A stretch of 64,000 bases of DNA from JAOAPG01 sp963791575 (lineage in GTDB: Bacteria > Acidobacteriota > Terriglobia > Terriglobales > Acidobacteriaceae), in contig CAWBSY010000003.1 of the NCBI GenBank assembly GCA_963791575.1, forward strand, positions 11,271-75,270. Direction: 5' to 3'. Numbering within the stretch: the stretch's first letter is position 1; the number at the start of each line of letters is the position of its first letter. A program made the translations under genes and the position numbers. Below the pieces are notes generated by a model that saw nothing but the letters and a program-made list of their open reading frames with translations, was not told the DNA's origin and searched no databases. Of this stretch, positions 49,007-58,199 are shown piece after piece.

Positions 49007-50192
49007 ATGAGTCAAGTCCGTGTTCTAGTCGGTACACGCAAAGGCGCATTCATTCTTACCTCTGACGGAAAACGTGAAAAATGGGACGTATCCGGCCCGC
49101 ACTTTGCGGGTTGGGAGATGTATCACCTCAAAGGATCGCCGGTTGATCCGAATCGCATCTATGCTTCGCAGACAAGCGGATGGTTCGGACAGGTTATTCA
49201 ACGCTCGGATGATGGTGGCAAAACCTGGCACCAGCCCGGAACGCCGCCCGGAGAACAAGGAGAACAAGCTGCGCCTGCTGGTCCGCCGAAGGGGGAAAGC
49301 AACAAGTTCGCCTATGATGCATCCGCAAAGCCTCTCACCACGCATCAGTGGTACGACGGCACGCAGCATCCGTGGGAGTTCAAAAGAGTATGGCATCTCG
49401 AGCCATCACTGACTGAACCGGATACGGTTTACGCTGGAGTCGAAGATGCCGCCATCTTTCGCTCGGCCGACGGCGGCAAGAACTGGCAGGAACTCTCCGG
49501 ACTGCGTGGCCACGGAACTGGCCCGAAGTGGCAGCCGGGAGCTGGAGGCATGTGCCTGCATACGATTATTCTCGATCCGAGCAATCCGCAGCGGATGTGG
49601 ATCGCGATCTCGGCAGCGGGTGCTTTTCGCACCGATGATGGTGGCGCAACCTGGAAGCCGATCAACCGCGGGCTGCGGTCGCAATATATCCCGGATCAGG
49701 ATGCTGAGGTCGGCCACTGTGTCCACCACATCGCTATGAATCCCAAGCGCCCGGGCGTGCTCTTCATGCAGAAGCATTGGGACGTGATGCGCACGCGATG
49801 ACGCTGGCGACAACTGGAAAGATGTTGGCGGAAACTTGCCCACCGACTTTGGCTTCGTGGTCGATATTCATGCACACGAGCCGGAAACGATTTACGTGGT
49901 TCCGATCAAGAGCGACTCCGAGCATTATCCGCTTGATGGCAAGTTGCGCGTCTTCCGCAGCCGCACCGGAGGAAATGAGTGGGAGGCACTAACGAAAGGC
50001 CTGCCGCAAAAAGACTGCTACGTGAACGTGTTGCGTGACGCAATGGCAGTCGATTCGCTGGATAAGTGCGGAGTGTATTTCGGCACGACCGGCGGCCAAG
50101 TCTACGCCTCGGCAGATGCGGGAGATTCGTGGAATCCTATTGTGCGCGATCTGCCTGCGGTGCTGTCGGTTGAGGTGCAAACGCTGGGGTGA
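49007..50192 (+). CDS. BNR/sialidase-like beta-propeller (one frameshift)
   Basis: About 395 residues over two frames meeting near 49795. It starts VRVLVGTRKGAFILTSDGKR with no signal peptide. Asp-box repeats occur in IQRSDDGGKTWHQPG, IFRSADGGKNWQELSG, AFRTDDGGATWKPINRG and, after the shift, VYASADAGDSWNPIVRD. VFRSRTGGNEWEALTKGL adds another blade. It is annotated elsewhere as exo-alpha-sialidase or 'WD40/YVTN/BNR-like', but sialidase residues are not evident. It seems cytoplasmic. A MoaD-like gene follows after ~250 bases; I recall this pair as recurrent. Confidence 0.8.
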
Positions 50193-50210
50193 CTGGCGCC
50201 GACCTCACCA

Positions 50211-50247
50211 GTGACGTTACGTTCCCATGGGAACATAACGTCATCAC
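50211..50247. terminator. Long inverted repeat after the BNR gene
   Basis: A perfect 14-base palindrome (GTTCCCATGGGAAC) is flanked by further pairing arms, GTGACGTTAC and ATAACGTCATCAC. It can form a stem of about 16 pairs just after the BNR stop. No T-run follows, so it could be a processing or regulatory hairpin instead of an intrinsic terminator. Confidence 0.5.
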
Positions 50248-50439
50248 TCATCTGTCATGACACGTAAGTCAATGAGATAAAGCGGTTTGCGTGGGACAGC
50301 GGACAGATAATCAATCGGCAGCTAACGATTCGAAATCCGTTTCGATGAGGGTTGGTTAAGTTTGTAGTCCTGAGAATCGTCATAGTATGTGCCGACGGTA
50401 AACCTACGAGCTTCGCAACGTGGTAAGGAATATTTTTAT

Positions 50440-50735
50440 ATGATTCGAGTCATACTTCCGCAACATTACGTACTCTGGCCCACGTTGGCTACGAGGTGCA
50501 GATCGAAGTTGAAGGCGCCGTGACGCAACGCTCGGTGCTCGATGCCATTGAGGCCCGCTATCCTATGCTGCGGGGAACGATCCGCGATCATGACACGCAG
50601 CAGCGCCGGGCATTCTTGCGGTTCTTTGCCTGCGAAGAAGATCTATCCCATGAGCCGCCGGACGCTCCGCTGCCAGAAGCGGTCACATCAGGGAAAGAGC
50701 CATTTGTCGTCATAGGCGCCATTGCCGGCGGCTAG
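50440..50735 (+). CDS. MoaD/ThiS-family ubiquitin-like protein (one frameshift)
   Basis: About 98 residues if one lost base near 50463 is restored: MIRVILPQ, then TLRTLAHVGYEVQIEVEGA, TQRSVLDAIEARYPMLRGT and the end VIGAIAGG. The beta-grasp pattern and terminal Gly-Gly are those of MoaD/ThiS sulfur carriers, which are activated as C-terminal thiocarboxylates by an E1-like enzyme. No E1 (MoeB/ThiF), MoaE or ThiG lies nearby. The only neighbour on the same strand is the BNR propeller. Cytoplasmic; partner unknown. Confidence 0.8.
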
Positions 50736-50790
50736 GAGTCTGGGGATTTTGTTCTGGACTACTCTGCCAACTTAAGTTCTAATCCCTTCC

Positions 50791-51355
50791 GTGGAAACTC
50801 TCGGTCTTTCCAGCCCAGCGCCGCACAGCGAGAACCGCCTCAAGAGCCTGTTCTGGCCGTCCATCGAGAACGGTAGTGATGTGGACTATCTTGGCACGCA
50901 GGGCTACTGGGTATGCACATTTGTGGCGGGGGTATCTTTTGTCTTTCTGCTTGCCTCGGGAAAGCCCATTACCGCAGGGATCATCCTGCTGTTCTATTAT
51001 CTTGGTGGAGTAGGAGTAAGGGAACGCAGCCGCTATGCAGCCGCAGTCGTTCTCTTCATGTATGTTTTGGACACGCTGTCTGCGCCGGGCATTGTCCGCT
51101 TGTTTATCACAGCACTACTGTTTTCAAATCTACGGGCTACGTGGATCGCCTCAGGTTGGCAGCCTGAGTCGGAGGAAGCCATTCTGCCCCCGCGCCTAAG
51201 CCAAACCTGGAGCGAAAAGTTCACCGACAAACTTCCGTTGTGGCTCTGGCCTAGAGGTGAGAATCGTGTACTACGTGTTCTCGGTCGGTTTTCTGCTGTT
51301 GGTGATGTTCGGGCTATTGACGATGCTTGGACGGGGAAATAAGTTCGCTGGTTGA
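50791..51355 (+). CDS. Multi-helix membrane protein (C-terminal frameshift)
   Basis: About 188 residues from GTG. Helices lie in YWVCTFVAGVSFVFLLASG, ITAGIILLFYYLGGVGV, AAAVVLFMYVLDTLSAPGI and IVRLFITALLFSNLRATWIA. The written frame ends in unlikely sequence to 51342. One base earlier or later near 51256, another frame gives VRIVYYVFSVGFLLLVMFGL, LTMLGRGNKFAG and a stop at 51355, a proper last membrane helix. I therefore assign that end. No family name is recognised. Confidence 0.65.
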
Positions 51356-51357
51356 TC

Positions 51358-52725
51358 CTACTTCATAACTGGTTTTCGATTACGAACCCACATCCAATTC
51401 ATTCCTGCAACTACCAGGGTACCCACCAGAATGAGAGATTTACTGCGGTCCACCTGTGTCAGTAATACAGCGCAAATGATGACGCCAACAACTGCGAGGA
51501 AATTTCCCGCGGGCAAGTGAAATTTTGTTTCTCCGGGCTGTTTTTTACGCAGGATGGGAAGCGCCGCACAACCGATCGCATAGTAAAAGAGGCGGGCTGC
51601 CGCGGATAGAGTCAAATTCCAGGTAAAGCTTCCGAATAAAGAAAGCGCCCAGACGAGCAGCGCAAACACCAAAATTGAAACATGAGGTGTCCGGAATCTG
51701 GGATGAACGGCCGCAAAGAAAGAAGGGAAGTCGCCGCGTTCTGCCAATGCAAAAGTTAGGCGCGGAACGGCGAGAATCTTAGCGCTGAGATAACCATAAA
51801 CTGAGACCAGTGCTCCGATGGCGATTAGACCTGCTCCTCCGCGGCCCATCACTAATCGAGCGGCATCGGCCAGGGGGCGTTCGCTTTGCGCCGCATCGGG
51901 CAAGACACCAATGACAATCCATTGGATCGAAGTATAAAGAAGTGTGCAGATAACGAGTGCCGCGAACAAGGCGAAGACAGTATCCCGGCGTGGGTCTTTG
52001 GCTTCCGCCATTGGGGTGAGCGCAGTTTCAAAGCCTCCATAGGCGAAGACTAGCAACAGAATCGCTTTGAGCCAACTACCGGGAGTCGTTGGTGTGCTTG
52101 CCATTAAAGGAACTGACGAGGAGTGGTGAGCCCTAAACAAGTAAATGGATCCAACAATAACAACGGCCAGCAGTGGCAAGAGTTTTGCGATAGTGAAGAA
52201 GTTATTCACTTTCGTGCCGATGTCTACACCGCGATAATTAATTAATGCCAGAAATCCCACCAGGAAAGTGAGAATAAAAAATCGTGGCACAGGATCTTGG
52301 GCATGCGGCCAAAACTCCCTTAAATAAATGACAAATAAGTTGGCATTCGCAGCCGGAGCTGCCAGTTGGGACAGCCATAAAAGCCATCCAACTTCTATGC
52401 CGGCCAGACGGCCGAAAGCCACTCGCGCATAAAGATATGGTCCACCTGCTTCGGTGAAGCGCGACGCTACTTCGGCCCAGCAGGCAATGACGATTCCGAC
52501 AGCAGCGCCAGCCAGCAATACCGCCCAAGGGCTGGATTTTCCTACCAACCCAGCAACAACGGACGGCAGACCGAAGATGCCGCTCCCGATGATGGAATTC
52601 ACGGTGAGCGCGACAAGACTCCAACGTCCAATGGCACGAACAAGACTGGGTGTTACCAAACCAGGTTGCGCCGAGGGAGTCTGTAGTCCGGAGTTATCGC
52701 TTGGCGGCATGAAAGTTTGTATCAC
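51358..52725 (-). CDS. APC-family amino acid permease
   Basis: 455 residues with about 12 membrane helices. TM1 has the unwound substrate motif VNSIIGSGIFGLPSVVAGLV; TM2-3 has EVASRFTEAGGPYLYARVAF; TM6 has LLVFAYGGFETALTPMAEAK. This matches the amino acid-polyamine-organocation superfamily, probably amino acid import or exchange. Substrate unclear. Start may also be the Met six residues later. It is convergent with the membrane gene, the stops being only a few bases apart. Confidence 0.88.
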   Translation of the reverse strand: MIQTFMPPSDNSGLQTPSAQPGLVTPSLVRAIGRWSLVALTVNSIIGSGIFGLPSVVAGLVGKSSPWAVLLAGAAVGIVIACWAEVASRFTEAGGPYLYARVAFGRLAGIEVGWLLWLSQLAAPAANANLFVIYLREFWPHAQDPVPRFFILTFLVGFLALINYRGVDIGTKVNNFFTIAKLLPLLAVVIVGSIYLFRAHHSSSVPLMASTPTTPGSWLKAILLLVFAYGGFETALTPMAEAKDPRRDTVFALFAALVICTLLYTSIQWIVIGVLPDAAQSERPLADAARLVMGRGGAGLIAIGALVSVYGYLSAKILAVPRLTFALAERGDFPSFFAAVHPRFRTPHVSILVFALLVWALSLFGSFTWNLTLSAAARLFYYAIGCAALPILRKKQPGETKFHLPAGNFLAVVGVIICAVLLTQVDRSKSLILVGTLVVAGMNWMWVRNRKPVMK

Positions 52726-52746
52726 AAGCGCAGCTGTCCGCTGTTA

Positions 52747-52783
52747 GCTCTCAGCTCTCAGCCAAACCGAGAGAGTTGAGAGC
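52747..52783. promoter_or_regulatory. Hairpin upstream of the permease gene
   Basis: GCTCTCAGCTCTC and GAGAGTTGAGAGC are complementary over 13 positions with one G-T pair, around an 11-base loop. The hairpin lies 21 bases upstream of the permease start, in its probable leader. Confidence 0.4.
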
Positions 52784-53059
52784 GGAGGGCGCACGCTCTT
52801 GGGCATGGTTACTTTGGACTAGATGACACGAGCCCCTATGTGGTCCAACATCCCTCTTGAGCATGGGAGGTCTCTAGTGCAGGAGTTCCGCAATTCATTT
52901 TCGCCGCGAATTAAGCCTGATTTTGCATGCGCGGTAGCGACCAATCGCTTCAACTCCAAAAATAATCTGCCGAATTACCAAAGCCGCATGTACATGGGAT
53001 ATCTATTCGCGTCGTTCTCTGGATGAGATGTTTGATGGGTCAAAGAAAGCCGGGACCCA

Positions 53060-53452
53060 TTGGGAAAACAAGAGTATTTGGACGAAGTGCATGTGCGGAT
53101 TTTGCGCGTAACCGAAGACCTGCGAGCCATTCAGCGTGAGTTGAATTGCGCTGCTATGGAAGCGCCAGGCGACCCGGAGCTCATGGAAGCGCTGAGCCAG
53201 TTGCCGGAGATGGAATCGCTCCAGGTACTCAAGTCTGCGCTCGACCAGATGCGCCACTTTCTCTGGTTCTATATGCAGATCATGACGAACGAAACTGAGG
53301 CGGGCGAAAAATTACGCCAGAGCATACGAAAGACCGTCGCCAAAGATACCGTCATAAGCGCCGAGGCTACATTTGTGGAGCGGCTGAAATATGCTGGCGA
53401 TACCACACTGTTGCGATACTTAACTGACAGTAAAGGACGCAAACCGAACTGA
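53060..53452 (+). CDS. Hypothetical helical protein
   Basis: 130 residues, mostly helical: QEYLDEVHVRILRVTEDLRA, LKSALDQMRHFLWFYMQIMT, VERLKYAGDTTLLRYLTDSK. No membrane segment or motif. I recall similar short proteins in Acidobacteria without a known function. About 330 bases without a gene lie before it, and it faces the SIS-domain gene. Confidence 0.6.
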   Translation: MGKQEYLDEVHVRILRVTEDLRAIQRELNCAAMEAPGDPELMEALSQLPEMESLQVLKSALDQMRHFLWFYMQIMTNETEAGEKLRQSIRKTVAKDTVISAEATFVERLKYAGDTTLLRYLTDSKGRKPN

Positions 53453-53512
53453 GTACATTTTTGACACGCCGAGAATGGCCGTCCTTAATGTCGGTCTCCC
53501 TCTGAAAGAAAA

Positions 53513-54640
53513 CTACTCCACCGATACTGATTTCACTAAGTTTCTCGGACGATCCACATCCAGCCCTTTCCGCACTGTCATGTAATATGCGAATAATTGC
53601 AGGGGGACTATCTCCAAGATCGGTGACAATAATTCAGATTCCCGAGGAACGAATATGGTGTGATCTGCCAGCTTCGGCATTTGCTCATCCCCTTCCGTCG
53701 CCAGCGCAATTACCCGCGCAGACTGCTGCTTGAATCCCTTAATGTTGGCAATGGTTTTTTCGTAACGCAGCACCGATCCCGGGTCCTCACGGTCACAGGT
53801 GGCAATAATAACCACTGGCAAGTTTTCATCCAGCATGGCGATTGGTCCATGCTTGCTCTCGCCGGTGGGATAGCCTTCCGCATGAATGTACGAGACCTCT
53901 TTCAATTTGAGGGCGCCGTCCATGGCGACGGGATAGTGAACTGCGCGTCCGAGAAATAGGAAGTCTTCAACTTTATAAAACTCGTCAGCCAGCAGCTTGC
54001 ATTCGGGAGCCGAGTCAAGCGTTTTTTTCACTTTCGCTGGAAGGTCGAGAAGTTCACGAATGTATTGCTTGCGTTGTTCTCTGGTCAATTTGCCGCGAAC
54101 TTGTCCCAAGTACAACGCGAACAGGAACAGCACCGCCATTTGGGCGGTAAAAGCTTTAGTGGAAGCGATGCTGATTTCGGGACCAGCATGTGTGTAGAGA
54201 ACGCCGTCCGCCTCACGCGCGATAGTGGAATCAATCACATTCGAAACTGCCACCGTGCGGCTGCCTTTTGCTTTGGCTTCACGTTGAGCGGCGCTGGTAT
54301 CGGCGGTTTCTCCGGATTGCGTAATCACTATCGTGAGTTCGCCGGGGCCGATTAGAGGATTGCGATATTCGAATTCGCTTGCGTAGTCGACATCAACCGC
54401 AACGTTCGCCAGCTCCTGAATCATGTATTGCCCGGCCATCCCAGCGTGACGGCTGGTGCCGGACGCAACAATATTGATGCGGCGCAGGGCGCGCAACTCT
54501 TCCGCGCTGATACGGATTTCGTCGAGCCGCACCACGGCTTCTTCCAGCGATACGCGCGGCTCGATGGTGTCGCGTAAGCCTTGCGGCTGCTCAAAAATTT
54601 CCTTCAACATGTAATGCGGAAACCCGCCCTTGTCAGACAT
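53513..54640 (-). CDS. GlmS-like SIS-domain protein (isomerase/deaminase part only)
   Basis: About 375 residues starting MSDKGGFPHYMLKEIFEQPQ, which matches the linker of GlmS. Two SIS domains follow: INIVASGTSRHAGMAGQYMI, VITQSGETADTSAAQREAKA, then FLFLGRAVHYPVAMDGALKL and EVSYIHAEGYPTGESKHGPI, ending DVDRPRNLVKSVSVE. The N-terminal glutaminase of true GlmS is missing, so it should use ammonia or run the reverse reaction, as glucosamine-6-phosphate deaminases of this type do. It follows nagA by 13 bases, so it probably deaminates GlcN6P made by NagA. Confidence 0.88.
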   Translation of the reverse strand: MSDKGGFPHYMLKEIFEQPQGLRDTIEPRVSLEEAVVRLDEIRISAEELRALRRINIVASGTSRHAGMAGQYMIQELANVAVDVDYASEFEYRNPLIGPGELTIVITQSGETADTSAAQREAKAKGSRTVAVSNVIDSTIAREADGVLYTHAGPEISIASTKAFTAQMAVLFLFALYLGQVRGKLTREQRKQYIRELLDLPAKVKKTLDSAPECKLLADEFYKVEDFLFLGRAVHYPVAMDGALKLKEVSYIHAEGYPTGESKHGPIAMLDENLPVVIIATCDREDPGSVLRYEKTIANIKGFKQQSARVIALATEGDEQMPKLADHTIFVPRESELLSPILEIVPLQLFAYYMTVRKGLDVDRPRNLVKSVSVE

Positions 54641-54653
54641 CTGTTCTCCTGAA

Positions 54654-55826
54654 CTAACGGCTCGGTTCAACATAGCCGCGAACGATCGTATTCCGTACTT
54701 CTCCAGCGGGGCTGAGTACCACTAAATCAGCATCCGCCCCCGCCTGCAACCGGCCAATATTCGTCAGCTCCATTGCCTGCGCGGGGTTCAGCGTTGCGGC
54801 GCGTACTGCTTGCTGGAGATCCCAATCGCCGAACTTCATTACATTTCGGACGGCACGATCCATTGTAAGCACGCTACCAGCCAACACTCCATTAGCCATA
54901 CACTTGCCGTCTTTCACTTCTACCTCAATCGATCCCAATTGATATTTTCCCTCGGGCATCCCGGTGGCTGCTATGGCGTCGGTTATCAGTACGGTATTCT
55001 CTGGGCCTTTGGCGCGCAAAAATAATTTAACGATTGCGGGGTCCAGATGAATTCCATCCGCAATGATATCCGCAGACAATTTCGGATTCGTTAAAACTTC
55101 ACCAAGAATTCCAGGATCACGATGGTTCAACGGACGCATGGCGTTGAAAGTATGAGTGGCATGACGCCCGCCAGCAGCTACACCTCTTCGCGATTCGGCG
55201 AGTGTCGCATTCGAGTGACCGAGGCTTACGCACACTCCGCGCTTAGTGGCCTCTGCGATCACTTCGCACGCGCCCTCAATCTCGGGTGCTATGGTAATGA
55301 CGCGAATGCGTCCTCGAGCGGCTTGCCAAAATTGCTCGAAGGTCTTCAGCGTAGGAGGCAGTAAATTTTCCGGCGGATGTACCCCACGGCACTTGTGGCT
55401 AATGAACGGTCCTTCGAGATGAATGCCGCGAGGGGTTGCGCCGTTTGAATCAGGACCGTGATTATGCTCCGCGACCTCAATCGCAGTTGCCATACCATCC
55501 AGTGCGGCGAGAGTTTGATCCAGTGGTGCGGTAACAGTTGTTGGGAAAAAGTTGGTTACTCCATGTTTTGCGAGCAACTGCTTTAAGCCTGACAGACCCG
55601 CTGGATCACTTTTCATCACATCATAGCCAGCGCCACCATGAATATGGATATCGATAAAGCCAGGCGCGAAAACAGAGTCGCCAAAATCCCTCACTTCGGC
55701 GTTCTGCGGAATCTCACGCCGTGGTTGAGACGTTACCTCGACAATTCGGCTATCTTCGATCAAAACCAACGGACGATCGACTTGTTCAAGTGGCGTGTAC
55801 AGGCGATCTGCAGTGAGAGCAATCAT
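54654..55826 (-). CDS. nagA: N-acetylglucosamine-6-phosphate deacetylase
   Basis: 390 residues, intact. Metal and active-site blocks are FAPGFIDIHIHGGAGYDVM, HLEGPFISHKCRGVHPPENL, VSLGHSNATLAESRRGVAAG, GGRHATHTFNAMRPLNHRDP and the catalytic Asp in TVLITDAIAATG. It removes acetate from GlcNAc-6-phosphate to give GlcN-6-P. It is the first gene of an operon with the SIS protein. Together they feed GlcNAc from cell wall, chitin or glycoproteins into glycolysis. Confidence 0.94.
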   Translation of the reverse strand: MIALTADRLYTPLEQVDRPLVLIEDSRIVEVTSQPRREIPQNAEVRDFGDSVFAPGFIDIHIHGGAGYDVMKSDPAGLSGLKQLLAKHGVTNFFPTTVTAPLDQTLAALDGMATAIEVAEHNHGPDSNGATPRGIHLEGPFISHKCRGVHPPENLLPPTLKTFEQFWQAARGRIRVITIAPEIEGACEVIAEATKRGVCVSLGHSNATLAESRRGVAAGGRHATHTFNAMRPLNHRDPGILGEVLTNPKLSADIIADGIHLDPAIVKLFLRAKGPENTVLITDAIAATGMPEGKYQLGSIEVEVKDGKCMANGVLAGSVLTMDRAVRNVMKFGDWDLQQAVRAATLNPAQAMELTNIGRLQAGADADLVVLSPAGEVRNTIVRGYVEPSR

Positions 55827-56219
55827 CTAGGGTGGATCATTATTATTCTTGTGCCAATTATTATATTAAAACGTTAAATTAGGGCAATTTTGCTGAGATT
55901 CGGCGTTTTCGGTCGCGTCAGAGTGATTTTACCGGAATTATTGCGATTCCAAATAACTTTGTTGCTGAAAGAGTATGTACCTTTCGAAACGAGACCGAGT
56001 GCGAAACGACCGCGCCCCCCGAAAGTTTAGGACTGCTGGATGTTTGAATGTCTGAGTTGATTGGTCCATCAGAACTTTTTAGAGATGGTTATCGCGAACA
56101 GCATTGCGGGGATTCGACATGAGCCAGATGCTATAATTTCTTCACAGTGCGGCCGGCTACCTTTAGCAATCCGCGTTGTTCCTGTTTGTTTTCCCTTGCA
56201 TGCAGGATCCTACCGTTGT
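55827..56219. other. Intergenic region nagA / tRNA-Pro
   Basis: About 390 bases, no gene seen. It should carry the promoters of nagA (minus) and tRNA-Pro (plus). The TATAATTT at about 56131 could serve as a -10 box for the tRNA. Confidence 0.35.
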
Positions 56220-56297
<78 letters not shown>

Positions 56298-56403
56298 TCA
56301 TTTCAAAGAGATAAGCAGAATTTCTGGTGTTCCGCCTACAGCGCTGGTGTCGATTTTGTAGGCGGTGAGATCCTCAGAGTTCAACAACAGCAAATCGTGC
56401 TCG

Positions 56404-56428
56404 GTCCGACTGACGGCCCATCAGTCGG
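56404..56428. repeat. Perfect inverted repeat downstream of tRNA-Pro
   Basis: TCCGACTGA and TCAGTCGGA are perfectly complementary over nine pairs with a seven-base loop. No T-run follows. It could be a transcript end or a leftover of the element that inserted at the tRNA. The rest of 56297-56599 has no gene. Confidence 0.45.
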
Positions 56429-56599
56429 ACGCTCTGTCGTCCGCGCACGTGAAATCTGATCATTGGAGTTGGCTGTGCGCTAGTTGTGTGCCAGAATTCT
56501 AGTACAGGCATTCGCCGGGACATTTCACGTGAAGTATTTGAAGGTAAGTAAGGAATGCCGTAATCTTTCAGGTACTTACGATTCCTTAGGGAGTATTGG

Positions 56600-56989
56600 A
56601 TGCAGAGTCAGCGCCCGCCCATCCATATCTGGCAGGACATTGAGAACTTCCTAACTTCTGAGCTGAACAAGACATCGGCCTTCACAGCAGACCCGAAGTT
56701 CCGGCACATCGTCGGCCAGCAGCACTCGACGTTCTCCCTTCGGGAAGCGATGGACAAAGGTCAATGGATCATCGTGAACCTCGCCAAAGGGCAATTAGGC
56801 GAGCAGTCGCTTACGCTGGCCAGCCTGATCTTCACGATGGTCAAGAATGCACTCTTCACCCGCACCAGCCGTTCGCTTTTCACCATTTATTGCGATGAAG
56901 TCCAGAACCTCGTCGCAAACGGCAGCGAAATCGAAATTGTGCTGTCCGAGGCGCGTAAGTTCGGAGTCTCGCTGGTTTCGGGCCATTAG
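56600..56989 (+). pseudogene. TraD/TraG-like conjugation ATPase relic
   Basis: A 129-residue C-terminal piece of a large ATPase: LADP-type core (AFTADPKFRHIVGQQHSTFS), GQWIIVNLAKGQLGEQSLTL, Walker B-like LFTIYCDEVQNLVANGSEI and LSEARKFGVSLVSGH. This matches the end of type IV secretion coupling proteins ('FYLYVDEFQNF...LSEARKYGLNL'). The frame stops at TAG where the family has Gln (then YLEHVEDEYF), one base from CAG. The N-terminal motor half is absent. It lies ~300 bases from tRNA-Pro and is a remnant of an integrated conjugative element. Confidence 0.68.
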
Positions 56990-57051
56990 TACCTGGAGCA
57001 TGTCGAAGACGAGTACTTCCCTCCTTTCCACTTCCCATCACGGAACTGAAG

Positions 57052-57284
57052 TGCCCCTGTCCTTGCGCTTTTTGCAAGGGCGGGCGCTAGGCTGCCGATA
57101 CATCTTCTTTTCATTCCTCCCAACCCAGGCCTCTATGGTTCTACGCGCGTTAGGTGAGACTGACCGTTCACGGATCAATGAATGATGGCGGTAGATTTTC
57201 GTTCGGCCATCGCGTCGCGTACTCTATTTTTGACATCGTCACCCTGACATTTTGAGTCCCGCCTTGCAAAAAGCGCAAGGACAG
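57052..57284. repeat. Inverted-repeat element, each arm a hairpin
   Basis: Arms at about 57052-57084 and 57256-57284 are reverse complements except for two single-base gaps. Each arm itself contains CCTTGCGCTTTTTGCAAGG, which folds on CCTTGC / GCAAGG. The ~170 bases between code for nothing evident. It could be a MITE or a REP-like pair. Confidence 0.6.
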
Positions 57285-57608
57285 GGCACCCACTTTGTTG
57301 GTCGTGCCAGCGAAATCAAAAGCTCGGCCACCCGACATCAGCGGGCCGGGAAACGCTAGGAACGGATATTCTGATCTAAGGCGGGAATCAGGTCGAGATT
57401 CAAACTCTCAATCATTTAGAAAAATTCATTGTCATGTGCTGGTCGTAGGGAGCAAATGGGGGATGCGGAAACTCGTCCTTTTGCAGTGTCGGCCGCACGC
57501 AAGCAAAAACGTTGGTTTCGTGATCGGTGTAGAGCCGCAACACACGACCGTCTGTTCCAATCGCCACTACGAACGAGAACGTCGATGTGTCCGGGGGGGC
57601 GGTCGACT

Positions 57609-57806
57609 TTAAACAAGACTGAAAAACAGGGAAATATTTCTGTTGTAGTAGTCCTTCAGATCAATCTCAGAATATATACGAGTTGCGCGATCCTTATCTT
57701 CTGTTTTTGCCAGCGCGACAGCTTCCTTGAATGAACTAGCAAGGTCGCCTGCCATGCTGGAGGTCGTCAACAAAAACATCAATGCTATGGTATAGAGCTT
57801 CTTCAT
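57609..57806 (-). CDS. Small secreted protein
   Basis: About 65 residues starting MKKLYTIALMFLLTTSSMAG, a clear Sec signal peptide with a cut near SMA-GD. The mature part DLASSFKEAVALAKTEDKD is charged and helical. Family not recognised; the end (YNRNISLFFSLV) may be truncated. The 57290-57608 stretch before its 3' end holds no clear gene. The lower GC and odd context suggest acquired DNA. Confidence 0.45.
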   Translation of the reverse strand: MKKLYTIALMFLLTTSSMAGDLASSFKEAVALAKTEDKDRATRIYSEIDLKDYYNRNISLFFSLV

Positions 57807-57976
57807 GAATTGAATTGCACCACCTATGAGGAAGAGCGGCAAGTAACTTCAGTCTCAGTGTCTCAGTGAACGACTGGAGTGATCCACCAGGTCAGGAATC
57901 AGACCCCGGAATCAAATACTTCTACAGAAGTCGGATGCGACGAGTCTACGGGGTGGCAAGCCACAACGCGCAGGAA

Positions 57977-58189
57977 TCAGGTCGCAACCTTACCGATCGA
58001 ATAAGATGCAACCTCGAAAACAATGCCACCGAGGGTACCGGGCGCAGAAAGAAGACCAGCAGGGGCCATCCGCCAATTTACCACAGTCAAGAGATTGCAC
58101 TGCAGTGCAGTCAGGTCAACGCGCGATGTCCAGAAAAACACGACCCAAGCACCAAGGACGAAGATTAAATTTAGAAGTGTAGGTAACAC
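57977..58189 (-). CDS. Small hydrophobic protein downstream of Rhs
   Basis: 70 residues from a GTG start, with one long hydrophobic segment (LPTLLNLIFVLGAWVVFFW). It follows the previous small membrane ORF within about ten bases on the same strand, in the position of a second immunity-like gene behind an Rhs tip. No family recognised; it could be a chance frame. Confidence 0.35.
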   Translation of the reverse strand: MLPTLLNLIFVLGAWVVFFWTSRVDLTALQCNLLTVVNWRMAPAGLLSAPGTLGGIVFEVASYSIGKVAT

Positions 58190-58199
58190 CTCTAAATTT
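58167..58199. repeat. Strong hairpin between the two small ORFs
   Basis: AAATTTAGA and TCTAAATTT pair perfectly, and GTGT / ACAC extend the stem inside with one A-C mismatch, around a five-base loop. It covers the stop of one ORF and the start of the next, so it may control translation or end the transcript. Confidence 0.55.

Noticed and set aside
57295..57612. Frame of 105 codons at 57.3-57.6 kb, and its antisense counterpart
   Set aside because: Composition is random-like on both strands, and no motif or family pattern was seen.
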